Of a stretch of DNA of 64,000 nucleotides, positions 24,067-33,378 are shown piece by piece. How positions within the stretch are numbered: position 1 is the first letter of the stretch; each line of letters begins with the position of its first letter. The DNA comes from G963664835 sp963664835 (lineage in GTDB: Bacteria > Chloroflexota > UBA6077 > FW602-bin22 > JBCLEL01), in assembly GCA_963664835.2 (NCBI GenBank), contig CAXXUG010000012.1, positions 124,001 through 188,000 on the forward strand. Reading direction: 5' to 3'. The translations under genes were made by a program, and so were the position numbers. The notes below the pieces were generated by a model that was not told the origin of the DNA, did not search any database, and worked only from the letters and a program-made list of their open reading frames with translations.

Positions 24067-25200
24067 CTAGGCAAAGGGCCGGACTTGTTCAAATGTCCCA
24101 CCGACGATTGGGCTGGCATCCAATCCAAGCCATTGTTCCAGCAAAGTCGCGTAGACTCCTCGAAAGTCGATGGTGTGGCGGAGGTCTTCGCCGTTTAACC
24201 ACTGGTTGGGTTCCAGCGGTGGGTATTCGGCGTACAATCCGCCGTTGACTCGTTCGCCAACGATGAAAGCGCCTCCACCAGATCCGTGGTCTGTGCCGCT
24301 GCCATTGTCTCTGATCCTCCGGCCAAACTCGGTGTACACGAGGATTGCGACCTCCTCCGAGGCATCGTGTTCCTCAAGATCCTGGTAAAAGGCGGCTAAG
24401 GCATCGGAGAACTCGCCGAGCAACTTTGGGTGGTTAGATTCCTGGTTTGCATGCGTGTCGTATCCGGGCTGGGCCGTAAACAAAACGCGTGTTCCGAGGT
24501 CGGCCAGATGCACTCGCGCAACGTCTCTGAGGCCGCGAGCGATCACAGTGTCGGGATATTCGACGCTCGACATGTAGTTCTTGGGAGCCTCTTTCAACCG
24601 GTCGGCACCTACGAGCAGGTCATTGCCGGTTTGGGCCAGGTAGTCCATGACAGGTCCGGCTCCGATGGCAGGGGCGTACATCCTCTGGAAAGTGGTTAAC
24701 GCGCGCTCGCGCTGAGAGACATCCCCGATTCCGCTCATAAGTCCATAGTTGTCCAAGTCTCCGACCGAGGCGATGGGCACGCCAGGGACGGCCATGGCGC
24801 GGGGCAGACCCCTCCCGATATTGACGCCGGTGAGGACATTTTGCTTGTGGGGGTCGAGCTCTTGAATTGTCTTGCCAAGCCAACCTTCGGTGGCCACGTG
24901 CCCCGGCTCGCAAGTGTGCCAGATGTCCAATGCTCGGAAATGCGAGCGGCTTGAATTTGGATAGCCGATTCCCTGAATCACCGCGACTTTGCCTTTGTCG
25001 TAGAGTGATTTCAAGCCTGCCACTCTGGGATGAAACGCGAGATTGTCGTCAATAGGCAGGGCCTCCTCTTGCCCGACGACTAACTTTTTCCTGCTATCGT
25101 AGTAGTTCGAGTTTGTGTAGGGCACCACCGTATTCATGAAGTCGTTGCCCCCAGTGAGTTGCACGACCACCAAGACAGGTTGTTTGCGATCCCTGTTCAA
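24067..25200 (-). CDS. DUF1501 family protein
   Basis: This 377-residue protein has the DUF1501 hallmarks LTGGNDFMNTVVPY near the N-terminus, FHPRVAGLKSLYDKGKVAVIQG and FGRRIRDNGSGTDHGSGG near the C-terminus. DUF1501 proteins belong to the alkaline-phosphatase-like fold and usually carry a Tat signal. Here the TTG start at 25200 gives no signal peptide at all. It lies 18 bases after its standard partner DUF1800. The pair is widespread in Planctomycetes, Proteobacteria and Chloroflexota without a settled function. Confidence 0.9.
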   Translation of the reverse strand: MNRDRKQPVLVVVQLTGGNDFMNTVVPYTNSNYYDSRKKLVVGQEEALPIDDNLAFHPRVAGLKSLYDKGKVAVIQGIGYPNSSRSHFRALDIWHTCEPGHVATEGWLGKTIQELDPHKQNVLTGVNIGRGLPRAMAVPGVPIASVGDLDNYGLMSGIGDVSQRERALTTFQRMYAPAIGAGPVMDYLAQTGNDLLVGADRLKEAPKNYMSSVEYPDTVIARGLRDVARVHLADLGTRVLFTAQPGYDTHANQESNHPKLLGEFSDALAAFYQDLEEHDASEEVAILVYTEFGRRIRDNGSGTDHGSGGGAFIVGERVNGGLYAEYPPLEPNQWLNGEDLRHTIDFRGVYATLLEQWLGLDASPIVGGTFEQVRPFA

Positions 25201-25218
25201 CGTCTCCCCCTTAGCTAC

Positions 25219-26604
25219 TCAAGCGAATTGGTACTCCCGTGACGAAACTACGAGTTGAAGGATGTGACCCACGCCCTCAGCGTTCAATGCTCCATCATCG
25301 GCGCCGGTCGGCATTTCGAGCTCCGATTCGGCAGCTCTCACCAAGATTTCACGAGTTTCAGTGCTGGTCTCCATCGAGCCTGCTAGATCCAAGATGCGGT
25401 CGATTAATGCCTCGGTTGACAGCTCATCGCCTTCGGATCTTAGGCCGGCGACAATGTCTTGAATTCCAGGCTTGGTCACGTCACTCATTTCGTTTACTGC
25501 GAAATTCACCCGTTCATTGAGTGTTCCGCCGTCAATCCACTCCTTGCCCGTGTGCCACCCCTCAACGGTAGGCGGATTCATTATCTCCTGTCCCATGGCT
25601 CTAGAAGCTGCGATCAACTCGAGTAGTCGGTGGTCTGGGAACTTGTACGTTCCACTTAACTTGATAGTCCCCACGATCAACTCCGTAGGGGACTTGACCC
25701 GCTTGAGTTTCGCTTCCTTGAAGAAGTCGGAATTGAACAGCTCTCTTAACATCGAGCGAATGTTGCCACCACTGTCAAAGTACGCGTTCTCCAGAGTCTC
25801 AATGGCACGAGGATCCTGGGGAGGCACTTGATTCCAGGAAGGCACCTGGGGCTCGTCGGCGACAAAAAAGTTGTAGAGGTGCCTCGAAATGAATCGGGCG
25901 GTGGCAGGCTGCTTCACTATAATCTCGATGATGTCTTCGCCGTTGAATCGGCCAGTTTCGCCGAGGAACGTCTTGACGCTATTGTCGTGGTCCTCTTCGC
26001 GAAACAGAAATTCGGCGTCATAGTCACCGTGGGGATAGAGAGGAATGGGTTGAGTAAAAGTCCAGCCAGTAAACGCCCTTGCCGCCATCTTGATGTCTTG
26101 TTCGGTGTAATTGCCCACGCCCATCGAGAATAGTTCGAGCAGTTCGCGACCGTAGTTCTCATTCGGCTCGTCCTTATGGTTCTCGTTGTTGTCGAGCCAG
26201 AAGATCATCGCCGGATCTCTCGAGAGCTGAATGAGGATTTCTCGGAAATCGGAGAATCCAACCCGTCTGAACATTTCGATTTGGTTGGGGATCGACCAGA
26301 TGTGCTCGGACTTGTACCAGGCCGTGGCGAAAACATGGTGCCAAAATAGCGCCAACTTTTCCTCAAGCGGACGGCGGCTGTTGATCATCCGGAAGAGCCA
26401 ATTTGGCTGCTGAGCGTTGAACTCCCCGTCCCAATAGCGCTCTATAACGTCACGTTCGATATCCGGCGCGCGTTCGGGATGAATGAGGTCTTCAACGACT
26501 TGCTCGTAGCCCTTGGCGGCAAGCTCTTCCAACTCGGCATAGGTTGCACCGAACCCCGCGCGGCGCATCAGGTGTGCGATGGAGGCAAGTCGCGATTCTG
26601 ACAT
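25219..26604 (-). CDS. DUF1800 family protein
   Basis: This 461-residue protein begins SRLASIAHLMRRAGFGATYAE, the diagnostic start of DUF1800 proteins, and continues with WFRMINSRRPLEEKLALFWHHVFAT-type helices (here NWLFRMINSRRPLEEKLA) and NENYGRELLELFSMGVGNYTE. The family is nearly always followed by DUF1501, as here. It is helical and probably extracytoplasmic in other species, but no signal peptide is visible in this copy. It starts at ATG 26604 and heads the operon. Confidence 0.9.
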   Translation of the reverse strand: MSESRLASIAHLMRRAGFGATYAELEELAAKGYEQVVEDLIHPERAPDIERDVIERYWDGEFNAQQPNWLFRMINSRRPLEEKLALFWHHVFATAWYKSEHIWSIPNQIEMFRRVGFSDFREILIQLSRDPAMIFWLDNNENHKDEPNENYGRELLELFSMGVGNYTEQDIKMAARAFTGWTFTQPIPLYPHGDYDAEFLFREEDHDNSVKTFLGETGRFNGEDIIEIIVKQPATARFISRHLYNFFVADEPQVPSWNQVPPQDPRAIETLENAYFDSGGNIRSMLRELFNSDFFKEAKLKRVKSPTELIVGTIKLSGTYKFPDHRLLELIAASRAMGQEIMNPPTVEGWHTGKEWIDGGTLNERVNFAVNEMSDVTKPGIQDIVAGLRSEGDELSTEALIDRILDLAGSMETSTETREILVRAAESELEMPTGADDGALNAEGVGHILQLVVSSREYQFA

Positions 26605-26771
26605 TTGCCATTTACCCCTAGACAGGGCGATTCTCGACCTGGACGACGTTTAAGTCAATTATAGCCATTATTCCCTGCAACAAAGTGCGGCCGCATCCGC
26701 GGCAGGGCCTTTTAGTTTTCATATTGGATCGATTCCAAGCAGTTGTAGCGAGATGCCAATCGCTCTTGCCA

Positions 26772-27110
26772 TCAGCCGCCGGCAGTTTGTTTTGTAAAAA
26801 AGTAGTATTTTCCGCACGGGCTTGGCGTGACCGCTGCCGCCGGCAGTTTGTTTTGCAAAAAGTAGTATTTTCTGCACGGGCTCGACTTGACCGCTGGCAC
26901 CGGCAGTTTGTTTTGCAAAAAGTAGTGTTTTCCGTACGGGCTTGGCGTGACCATTGGCCGCCGGCAGTTTGTTTTGCAAAAAGTAGTATTTTCTGCACGG
27001 GCTCGACTTGACCGCTGGCACCGGCAGTTTGTTTTGCAAAAAGTAGTGTTTTCCGTACGGGCTTGGCGTGATGACTGGCCGCCGGGCGCTTGTTTTGCAA
27101 TTCTTCATTT
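26772..27110. repeat. minisatellite: six ~60-bp units carrying TTTGTTTTGCAA
   Basis: Six tandem units of 60-61 bases each contain CCGGCAGTTTGTTTTGCAA, AAGTAGTATTTT (or GTGTTTT) and GCACGGGCT or GTACGGGCT. The 12-mer falls near 26786, 26847, 26907, 26968, 27028 and 27089. Units alternate between two types (GCTTGGCGTGACC and GCTCGACTTGACC), so the array is a duplicated 121-base dimer. The first and last units are degenerate. It ends a few bases before the IS target site. Open frames across it only reflect the repeat. Confidence 0.88.
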
Positions 27111-27117
27111 CTCGTAG

Positions 27118-28636
27118 ATGTGCTCGTAACTGTTCAGATTTGAGGGGAAAGTAGGAGTTTCTGAACTTCAAGGAAGGGATTGAGTCCCCGGACCCTCCAA
27201 GTGTCCATCAGAGTAGCACGGCGCATGGCATCTATCGATCCCTGCCTGGATCGTGTGCCTCCCCATACCTTCCTCGCGATCACGAGCGGGCGTAGTGAAC
27301 GTTCTGCCTCGTTGTTGGTAGGTGGAACCTGCCGGTTAACCACGAATGTAAAGAGTTCGTGTACATATCTGAGAATGCGTTCGCAGAGGGCACGCTGAGG
27401 TTCGCCGTAGGTCCGCTCCTGGCCGATCGCCCGTAGGGGGACCGATCGCCGTCCGGGGGACGCATCCGAGTCGATGAACGGTTGGCAGATTCTAGTTGCG
27501 ATTTTCTCCAATCTTTTGCGGGTAGCATGACGCTCAGCCGCATTTCGAGTCGGACTAGCTCTAGCCGCGCGGTAAAGACGATTCAGACTGTGTGCCCAGC
27601 GTGCCAATGAGCGGTTCTTGGGATACCGACCCACCAATTCTCGGACGTCGCGTAGCAGATGTGCCCAACAACGTTGATGCTCTCCCAACAAGTGGTCATA
27701 GGCTTTATAGAAGTCACTTACAACTATCCCGTTGAAGCTCTCCCCCAGCATTGAGTCTATCTGCTCATTGTTGCGCCGACCGATCTCAAAGTAACGGGTA
27801 TTCGGCGTTGCTAGTACCCAAACGTAGCGGTTCTGCCCATCTTCCCGCCAGCCGGTCTCGTCTGCGTGCACCACGGCACTTTCTCGCGTCTGCTGGCGGA
27901 TCGCCTCGACCGCAGCTGCACCCCTGGTCGCTACCGAATGCAGTGCGTACTCGATTGCTCCCACGCTGATCCGCAGGCCAAATAGACATTGCAAGTGTTC
28001 CTGAATTCGACGCACTGGCAACCGTCCCACTTCGTGCAGAGTAGTAATCATCCCAAGCAGCTTCGGGCCAAATCTATGTCTCCCTACTATTCCATCCTTG
28101 ACCCCCAGCTTCGGCACGCATCGCTTAGTGCAAAGTGGACACACCCTCTCTACCACTACGTGCTCTGTCACTTCAGCCGGCATCAACACGATTTCGATCA
28201 CCTCGCGCCGCCGCTTCACCGTTCCACCCTGCAGAACACATTCGCACTCAGGACATCGCTCAACGGCATGCACCATCTGCTTGCTGGGGGTACTCTTCTT
28301 ACGCGCGTATCCTTCGGCGCGTTTCTTGCGGGGACGTTTATGCTCTTTTCGCTCCGGACTATTGGGCTTGATCCATGGTGGAGGCTTTGGCCCTGATCGA
28401 TCATTCCGAGCTAGCTCTAGATCGACCTCCAACTGCTCTACTCGCTCTCGCAGCCGGTCGATTTCAGCCGATTGTTGCTCGATGATATGCATCAACTCGG
28501 AGCGGGAAGGGTATCTTTTGTTCACGAGTCAACCATATCCCTCCGCATCACACTATGATGTTAGAGCAGCGTTATTACTACACTCTTATCCAACCACGAA
28601 ATTCGCCCACCCAAATCTGAACAGTTACATGTGCTC
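27118..28636 (-). mobile_element. IS66-family insertion sequence, copy 1, with 8-bp target duplication
   Basis: The element spans 27126-28628 (1503 bases). Its terminal inverted repeats are GTAACTGTTCAGATTTG at both ends. The 8-base direct repeat ATGTGCTC flanks it at 27118-27125 and 28629-28636, matching the 8-bp duplication known for IS66. It carries a single transposase gene without the tnpA/tnpB accessory genes. A copy at 40544-42046 lies in the opposite orientation; a base near 40613 differs while the transposase protein is the same, so transposition was recent. Confidence 0.95.
27134..28525 (-). CDS. IS66 family transposase, copy 1
   Basis: This 463-residue transposase begins with a leucine-zipper-like coiled coil (IIEQQSAEIDRLRERVEQLE). 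A zinc-ribbon domain with CPEC and CPLC pairs follows. The catalytic DDE domain comes next: HADETGW (first Asp), VVSDFYKAYD (second Asp) and NNEAERSLRP (Glu). The start is a GTG. It is intact and presumably active. Because no tnpA or tnpB is present, it belongs to the transposase-only branch of IS66 (ISBst12-like). Confidence 0.95.
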   Translation of the reverse strand: MNKRYPSRSELMHIIEQQSAEIDRLRERVEQLEVDLELARNDRSGPKPPPWIKPNSPERKEHKRPRKKRAEGYARKKSTPSKQMVHAVERCPECECVLQGGTVKRRREVIEIVLMPAEVTEHVVVERVCPLCTKRCVPKLGVKDGIVGRHRFGPKLLGMITTLHEVGRLPVRRIQEHLQCLFGLRISVGAIEYALHSVATRGAAAVEAIRQQTRESAVVHADETGWREDGQNRYVWVLATPNTRYFEIGRRNNEQIDSMLGESFNGIVVSDFYKAYDHLLGEHQRCWAHLLRDVRELVGRYPKNRSLARWAHSLNRLYRAARASPTRNAAERHATRKRLEKIATRICQPFIDSDASPGRRSVPLRAIGQERTYGEPQRALCERILRYVHELFTFVVNRQVPPTNNEAERSLRPLVIARKVWGGTRSRQGSIDAMRRATLMDTWRVRGLNPFLEVQKLLLSPQI

Positions 28637-29437
28637 TGGTCGATTCGCATTCTGCGGAACATGTGTACTATGATTATAGCCCTTCACCGACGGTAGCTCA
28701 AGGTGAGTATTGTTGAGGAGGACGCCTTGGCGCAGCTTGGGGAAACGGAACGCGAAAACTGATTTGCCTCCTCTGGATTCCGGACTTCGCCGGAGTGATC
28801 ATTCTGGATGGTGGGGGCCGTCATCCCGGATCGAAGTCCAGGACATGCTTTCGTACCAATCGCCCATGCCGGTTGCCACCGGCACACCAAGGTATGAAAA
28901 GCCAGAGTTGCGGGCTGTTACAGCGAATTGGCACGGCGGATTCTGCCACTCCCCACCCCGACCCCAGCGGGGGACAAGCCCCTCGCCTCGCGTAGTCTTC
29001 GACCGCTCTACATTTTTTGGTTCGGCCATCGACCATTGGCCTGCGATTCGGCACATTTCGCCGGTGAAGAGCCGGCATTACGGTTTATTGGATGCACATT
29101 CTCGTACAAATGGCGACATGCGGTTCGGGGACTATCGAAATGGCCTTGGCGGGTTGATTGTTTCGACCGACTGCTAATCGGCATAGGAAAACACTCTAGA
29201 GTTCCTAAACATTAAAGAACAAAAAAGCCCTGGTACTCCACCTAGGGCGGTGGGTTTGCTTATAGTTTGCATCCGCCTTGAAAATTAAAAGGCCCTGGTA
29301 TCCGCGGATGGCGTGACGGTCTAGAAGGATTTGAACTCCACTTCTGCGGTTCTCAGACTGCCCCGTGCCCGCGGGATGGCGTAACGGTACTAATTCCTAA
29401 CATTTGAAGACTTCCAAGCCGGCAATCCACCTCACAA
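28637..29437. repeat. hairpin repeat block at 28.8-29.1 kb in a gene-free stretch
   Basis: The block at about 28780-29110 contains TTCGTACCAATCGCCCAT, CACACCAAGGTATGAAAA, GGATTCTGCCA, the hairpin GCGGGGGACAAGCCCCTCGC (28968-28987) and a TTTATTGGATGCACATTC tail shared with the block at 62.15 kb. Bases 29220-29400 hold two copies of a GGCCCTGGTA / GCGGGATGGCGT-like motif and a tRNA-like fragment that does not fold well. No gene is supported. Confidence 0.65.
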
Positions 29438-31126
29438 CTAACTTGGCTTGAAGTCGCCGGCCGCGGTCCCCAGCATACTCTCGCTTCCCCTCCAGGACCA
29501 GTCGGTCTCTTGGGCGGTTACAAACTCCAGCAGCGCCGGCTCACCTTGTTCATCGGTTACGCGCAGCGCCCGTTTGATGGCACCACCGATTTCAGCGGGG
29601 TCTTCTATTCGCTCCGAATACCCGCCCAATGCCCGTGCGATTTCAGAGTAGTTTCCGCCCAACTCGGCGATACGATAATTGGCGTCCGCTGTGGGCATTG
29701 ACCTGCCCTCCGACGCCATTCCGGAATTGTTCAAAACGATGGTGATAATTGGAATCCGGTTTCGTACGGCTGTCTCGAAGTCGAGGCCCGCCATTCCGAA
29801 CGCGGCATCGCCCATGAAATTGACGCACAGCTTGTCCGGTCGTGCGAGCTTGGCTCCCATAATTAGACCGAGGCCGGTACCGAGGCCGTGTGACTTGCCC
29901 CAACCAATGTAGCTCCGCGGTCCTCCCGCACGGTAGAAGGGCATCATTTGCATTCTTGGATTTCCAGAGTCGTGTGTGACTATGGCCTCGTTAGGGTCTA
30001 CCGTTTGCATGAACTCCCAAATTACGCGATACGGGTTGATGGGACGTTCCCGGCTGGTGAGCTTGCCCATCCAGTCGGCAAGCCATCTGCGATCTACAGA
30101 AGCGATTTCTTCGATTACCGCTGGGTTTCTGCGCCCGTCTTTACCGACGATGTCGCGGCAGGCGTCGATCAATTGCCGCAATACGAGCTTTGCGTCACCA
30201 ATGATCGGGTACTCGACTTGATAGTCTTTGTTGACGTCGGATGGATCGTTGCTGGCATGAATCAGCGGCTTTCCACTGGGAATGGGGACAGACATTCCAT
30301 GCTTGGTGAAGCTGCAACCTATGCCCAGGACCAAGTCCGAGCGTTGCAAAAAGTGGTGGAGCTTTCGAGGAATGCTTTGCTCGGTACCACTGCCCAGAGA
30401 GAGGGGATGATTCTCAGGGAAAGCGCTCTTTCCCACGACCGTCGTCATCACCGGGAGGCTCAACAACTCGGCTAATTCGGTGAGTTCATCTGAGGCGTTG
30501 GCATACAGGACGCCTTGTCCGGCGTGCACAATGGGACGCCTAGAATCACATAGAGCGCGGGCCGCTGCATCGATGTCAGCCGGGTCGCCTTGGGAGTTCG
30601 CGCGCTTGATCGAGAGATCTGCCAGGATAGTTGGCTGGACTTGGTCCTTGAGAATATCTACCGGGATTTCCACCATCACGGGGCCGGGGCGGCCCTGGCG
30701 TAAAGCCGCAATTGCCCTGCGCATCACCTCGCCAATGCGCGCCGAGCTATTGATCCGCTCTACTCTCTTGGTCACGGAAGCAAAACTGGCTACGGAGCTG
30801 AAAAGAGGGGCAACTCCTTCTCGGTCTTCGGAGTTTCCAAGTGGGAAAAGCAGCATTGGCACCGAGTCTGAAAAGGCGGTTGCCACCCCTGAGTAAGCAT
30901 TCTCGGCGCCTGGACCGTACTGCATTGCGAATACGCCCGGCGGTTCGCCATTGGTTACACGGGAGTATCCATCCGCAATTCCAACTCCAATGCGTTCTTG
31001 GCGACAAACAATCGGTCTAATCCCCGCCTTGGCGGCGGTCTCGATCATATTGGTAGTAGGGAAGCAACTCAGGTACTCAATACCTTGTTGCCTCAAGAAA
31101 TTGACTATTAGTTCTAAGGGGGTCAT
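29438..31126 (-). CDS. thiamine pyrophosphate enzyme, acetolactate synthase-like
   Basis: This 562-residue protein has the three domains of the ALS/benzoylformate decarboxylase family. Catalytic Glu44 is in CRQERIGVG, and the TPP-binding motif runs from G439-D-A to N467-N468. The middle domain (FAD- or ADP-binding-like) is present. The reaction is not clear: the family includes acetolactate synthase, sulfopyruvate and oxalyl-CoA decarboxylases. It starts at ATG 31126 behind AAGGTGA and follows the Gfo/Idh gene by 78 bases, the tail end of the sugar-transport cluster, so a role in catabolism of the imported compound is plausible. Confidence 0.88.
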   Translation of the reverse strand: MTPLELIVNFLRQQGIEYLSCFPTTNMIETAAKAGIRPIVCRQERIGVGIADGYSRVTNGEPPGVFAMQYGPGAENAYSGVATAFSDSVPMLLFPLGNSEDREGVAPLFSSVASFASVTKRVERINSSARIGEVMRRAIAALRQGRPGPVMVEIPVDILKDQVQPTILADLSIKRANSQGDPADIDAAARALCDSRRPIVHAGQGVLYANASDELTELAELLSLPVMTTVVGKSAFPENHPLSLGSGTEQSIPRKLHHFLQRSDLVLGIGCSFTKHGMSVPIPSGKPLIHASNDPSDVNKDYQVEYPIIGDAKLVLRQLIDACRDIVGKDGRRNPAVIEEIASVDRRWLADWMGKLTSRERPINPYRVIWEFMQTVDPNEAIVTHDSGNPRMQMMPFYRAGGPRSYIGWGKSHGLGTGLGLIMGAKLARPDKLCVNFMGDAAFGMAGLDFETAVRNRIPIITIVLNNSGMASEGRSMPTADANYRIAELGGNYSEIARALGGYSERIEDPAEIGGAIKRALRVTDEQGEPALLEFVTAQETDWSWRGSESMLGTAAGDFKPS

Positions 31127-31204
31127 AGTTCACCTTTCTTCGTGAAACCACTCTTCAAAATCCGGCGCGCTGTTCGCTCTAGCATCGAGAAAAGCGTGCC
31201 GGTT

Positions 31205-32221
31205 CTATGTGTCCTCGACAATAGGCACTGAAACGTGCCGGCCGGTCCGTCCCGATTCGATGAGCGCTTCGAGGACCGCCATGTTCTTGATTGCGTCGTC
31301 CGCCGGGGTCAAAGGCGCCGTGCCCTCGCGCACGTTTTCAACAAAGCTTTCTGCCTGCAGTGTATATGCGTTCACCGAAGGGAACTTGCGCTCGGAAGCC
31401 TCGCCATCAATCATCAAGCGAACAGTCGTACTTTTGTGATCTGAGGTCATGAATGACTCGACTGAAGCAGAACCACGATCTCCGTAGACTTCGTAGCTGA
31501 CGCTACGGGCGTGCCTGTAGCCGCTGCTTGCAAATCCGAATTGACCGTCCCCGAATTGGAGAATGCCGTAGAACGCCACATCCACGTTGTAGCGATAATC
31601 GTATTCGAACATCGCACTAACAACACTCGGTTCGCGTTGGTATAGCCACCGGCACAGGTTTACCGGATAGCAGCCGCCGTCAAGCAGCGTGCCGCCGGCA
31701 AGTTCAGACGAGAACCTAATGTTAGATTCAGGATTGGTCGCCTTTCCTTGAAGATAACCCCGTATGATCTTTGGTTCGCCCAACGATCCCTCGGCGACCA
31801 AGCTCTTGACCAGTCGGTTCTGCGGGTGATGGCGGAACCAGAATGCTTCAACCAAGAGTACATTGTTCTTTCGGGCGGCACTCACCATTTGTCGGCATTC
31901 GTCGGCGGTTACGCCCAACGGTTTCTCGCAGAGTATGTGCTTACCGGCTTCGGCGGCCCTGGTGACCCACTTGAGATGCATGCTGTTTGGCAAAGGGATG
32001 TAGACCGCGTCGAGATCGGGGTCAGCCAGCAGGTGCTCGTACGACCCATAGTATCGCTCGATTTCTAGCGATCTGGCAGCATTAGCGGCATTCTCCAGGC
32101 TTCGGCTCGCGATCGCGGCCACGTGGCCGGATCGCGATTGCTGGGTGGCAGGTATTACTTGCCGGACCGCAATGTCTGCCGTGCCCAAGACGCCCCACCT
32201 TAATTTGTGTCTGCTAGCCAT
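31205..32221 (-). CDS. Gfo/Idh/MocA family oxidoreductase
   Basis: This 338-residue NAD(P)-dependent sugar or inositol dehydrogenase-like protein has a Rossmann fold at the N-terminus (GVLGTADIA, residues 10-18) and the family motif E99-K-P in ILCEKPLG, whose lysine is catalytic. The C-terminal half is the alpha/beta substrate domain. It starts at ATG 32221 with GGAGCGG upstream. It lies downstream of carbohydrate permease genes on the same strand, consistent with oxidation of an imported sugar or polyol. Confidence 0.9.
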   Translation of the reverse strand: MASRHKLRWGVLGTADIAVRQVIPATQQSRSGHVAAIASRSLENAANAARSLEIERYYGSYEHLLADPDLDAVYIPLPNSMHLKWVTRAAEAGKHILCEKPLGVTADECRQMVSAARKNNVLLVEAFWFRHHPQNRLVKSLVAEGSLGEPKIIRGYLQGKATNPESNIRFSSELAGGTLLDGGCYPVNLCRWLYQREPSVVSAMFEYDYRYNVDVAFYGILQFGDGQFGFASSGYRHARSVSYEVYGDRGSASVESFMTSDHKSTTVRLMIDGEASERKFPSVNAYTLQAESFVENVREGTAPLTPADDAIKNMAVLEALIESGRTGRHVSVPIVEDT

Positions 32222-32459
32222 TCAGCCGCTCCATGTAGGACGTTAGAGCTCCGTTCGCGTTAACGAATGTCGCCCTACGCGAGCTTGCCGCGTTGCGTCT
32301 CAAGTGGCGGTTTGCCAGATCCAACGCTGTCGCCGGCCGCGCCGGTAGGACGCAGTCATTCGTAGCGGGTTACTCTTACCAAAGTGCGACTAGAATCGCG
32401 GGGAGGGTTGCGCTCGGATCGGATTACGAGGATTGGGAAACTCTCCGCACCAGTGATCG

Positions 32460-33359
32460 TCACATGCCCTTTACGCCGCCGGAGGTGAGGCCGGCGATGA
32501 ACTGTCTCTGCGCGAACAGGAATGCCAGGAGCAGGGGTAGGATCGAGATCGTGGAGACGACCATCGCCAGATGCCACTGGGGGCCTTCCATGGCTTCGGC
32601 AGCGCCCCCGCTTATGAGCCAGGTAAGGCCCAAAGGAATCGTCAAGACGTCCTTGCCGTTAGCTGCAATCACGGGCCAGAAGTAGCTGTTCCAAGTAGCC
32701 AGGAACAGGATGATGGCAATCGCACCCAGCGCAGGCAAAGAAAGTGGCACCATTACGCTTCGGTAGATCCACCAGCCGGAGGCCCCATCAACCTTCGCGG
32801 CATCGATGAACTCGTCAGGAACGGAAACCATGTACTGCCGGAGCATGAATATGCCGAACGCGCTTGCGGCAAACGGGACAATCAAAGCCTGATACGTGTC
32901 CAGCCAACCCAGCTTGAGCATAATGAAGTACAGGGGCACGTAGATTGCCTCGAACGGAACCATTATGGTCGCGATAACCAACCAGAATACGAGCGTGCGT
33001 CCAGGAAACTGGTACTTGGCCAACGCAAACGCGCCCAACGAGCACAGGAAGAGGCTCAAGGGCAACCGAATGCCGACCACAATCACGCTATTTAGGAGCC
33101 AGCGCGCAAAGCTCGTATCGGCAAAAAGGCCCGGCCAGTTTTGGAATTGCCATGTCGGGGGAAGTATGGTCGGAGGCAGCGAGAAGATCTCTTTGTTGGT
33201 CTTTAGGGTGGCGCCGAGCATAAAGATAAACGGATAGATGGTGAACAACAAACCCAATACGATCACTACAGTAATCACTACCAGGCCGGCCCAGCGGGCG
33301 AGCGTTCCAATACTAAAGGGCCGGACTACCCCTTGAGCGGCTGGCGATGCTTGAGCCAT
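32460..33359 (-). CDS. carbohydrate ABC transporter permease, MalG type, copy 3
   Basis: This 299-residue inner-membrane protein has six predicted transmembrane segments. The conserved cytoplasmic EAA loop, EFIDAAKVDGASGWWIYR, contacts the ATPase. It belongs to the MalG/CUT1 family and ends LTSGGVKGM. It starts at ATG 33359 with GGAGAG. Two further MalG-type paralogues lie at 33379-34275 and 36958-37851; long segments such as GRTLVFWLVIATIMVPFEAI are identical among them. It sits 19 bases downstream of copy 2. No ATPase gene is present; a shared MsiK-like ATPase elsewhere is likely. Confidence 0.93.
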   Translation of the reverse strand: MAQASPAAQGVVRPFSIGTLARWAGLVVITVVIVLGLLFTIYPFIFMLGATLKTNKEIFSLPPTILPPTWQFQNWPGLFADTSFARWLLNSVIVVGIRLPLSLFLCSLGAFALAKYQFPGRTLVFWLVIATIMVPFEAIYVPLYFIMLKLGWLDTYQALIVPFAASAFGIFMLRQYMVSVPDEFIDAAKVDGASGWWIYRSVMVPLSLPALGAIAIILFLATWNSYFWPVIAANGKDVLTIPLGLTWLISGGAAEAMEGPQWHLAMVVSTISILPLLLAFLFAQRQFIAGLTSGGVKGM

Positions 33360-33378
33360 CTTTCACTCTCCGTTCTGG

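Noticed and set aside
26772..27110. CRISPR array
   Set aside because: The spacers are themselves repeated and the constant part is not a typical 24-37 bp direct repeat; no cas genes are in the window.
26618..27171. Open frames of 150-160 codons across the minisatellite (products with repeated FAKQTAG)
   Set aside because: They only translate the 60-bp repeat, exist in overlapping frames, have no ribosome binding site, and the repeat length is not always a multiple of three.
29311..29395. tRNA-like sequence (GATTTGAACTCC followed by CTTCTGCGGTTCTCAGACTG)
   Set aside because: A T-loop-like stretch is visible but the T stem and acceptor do not pair; at best a decayed tRNA fragment.
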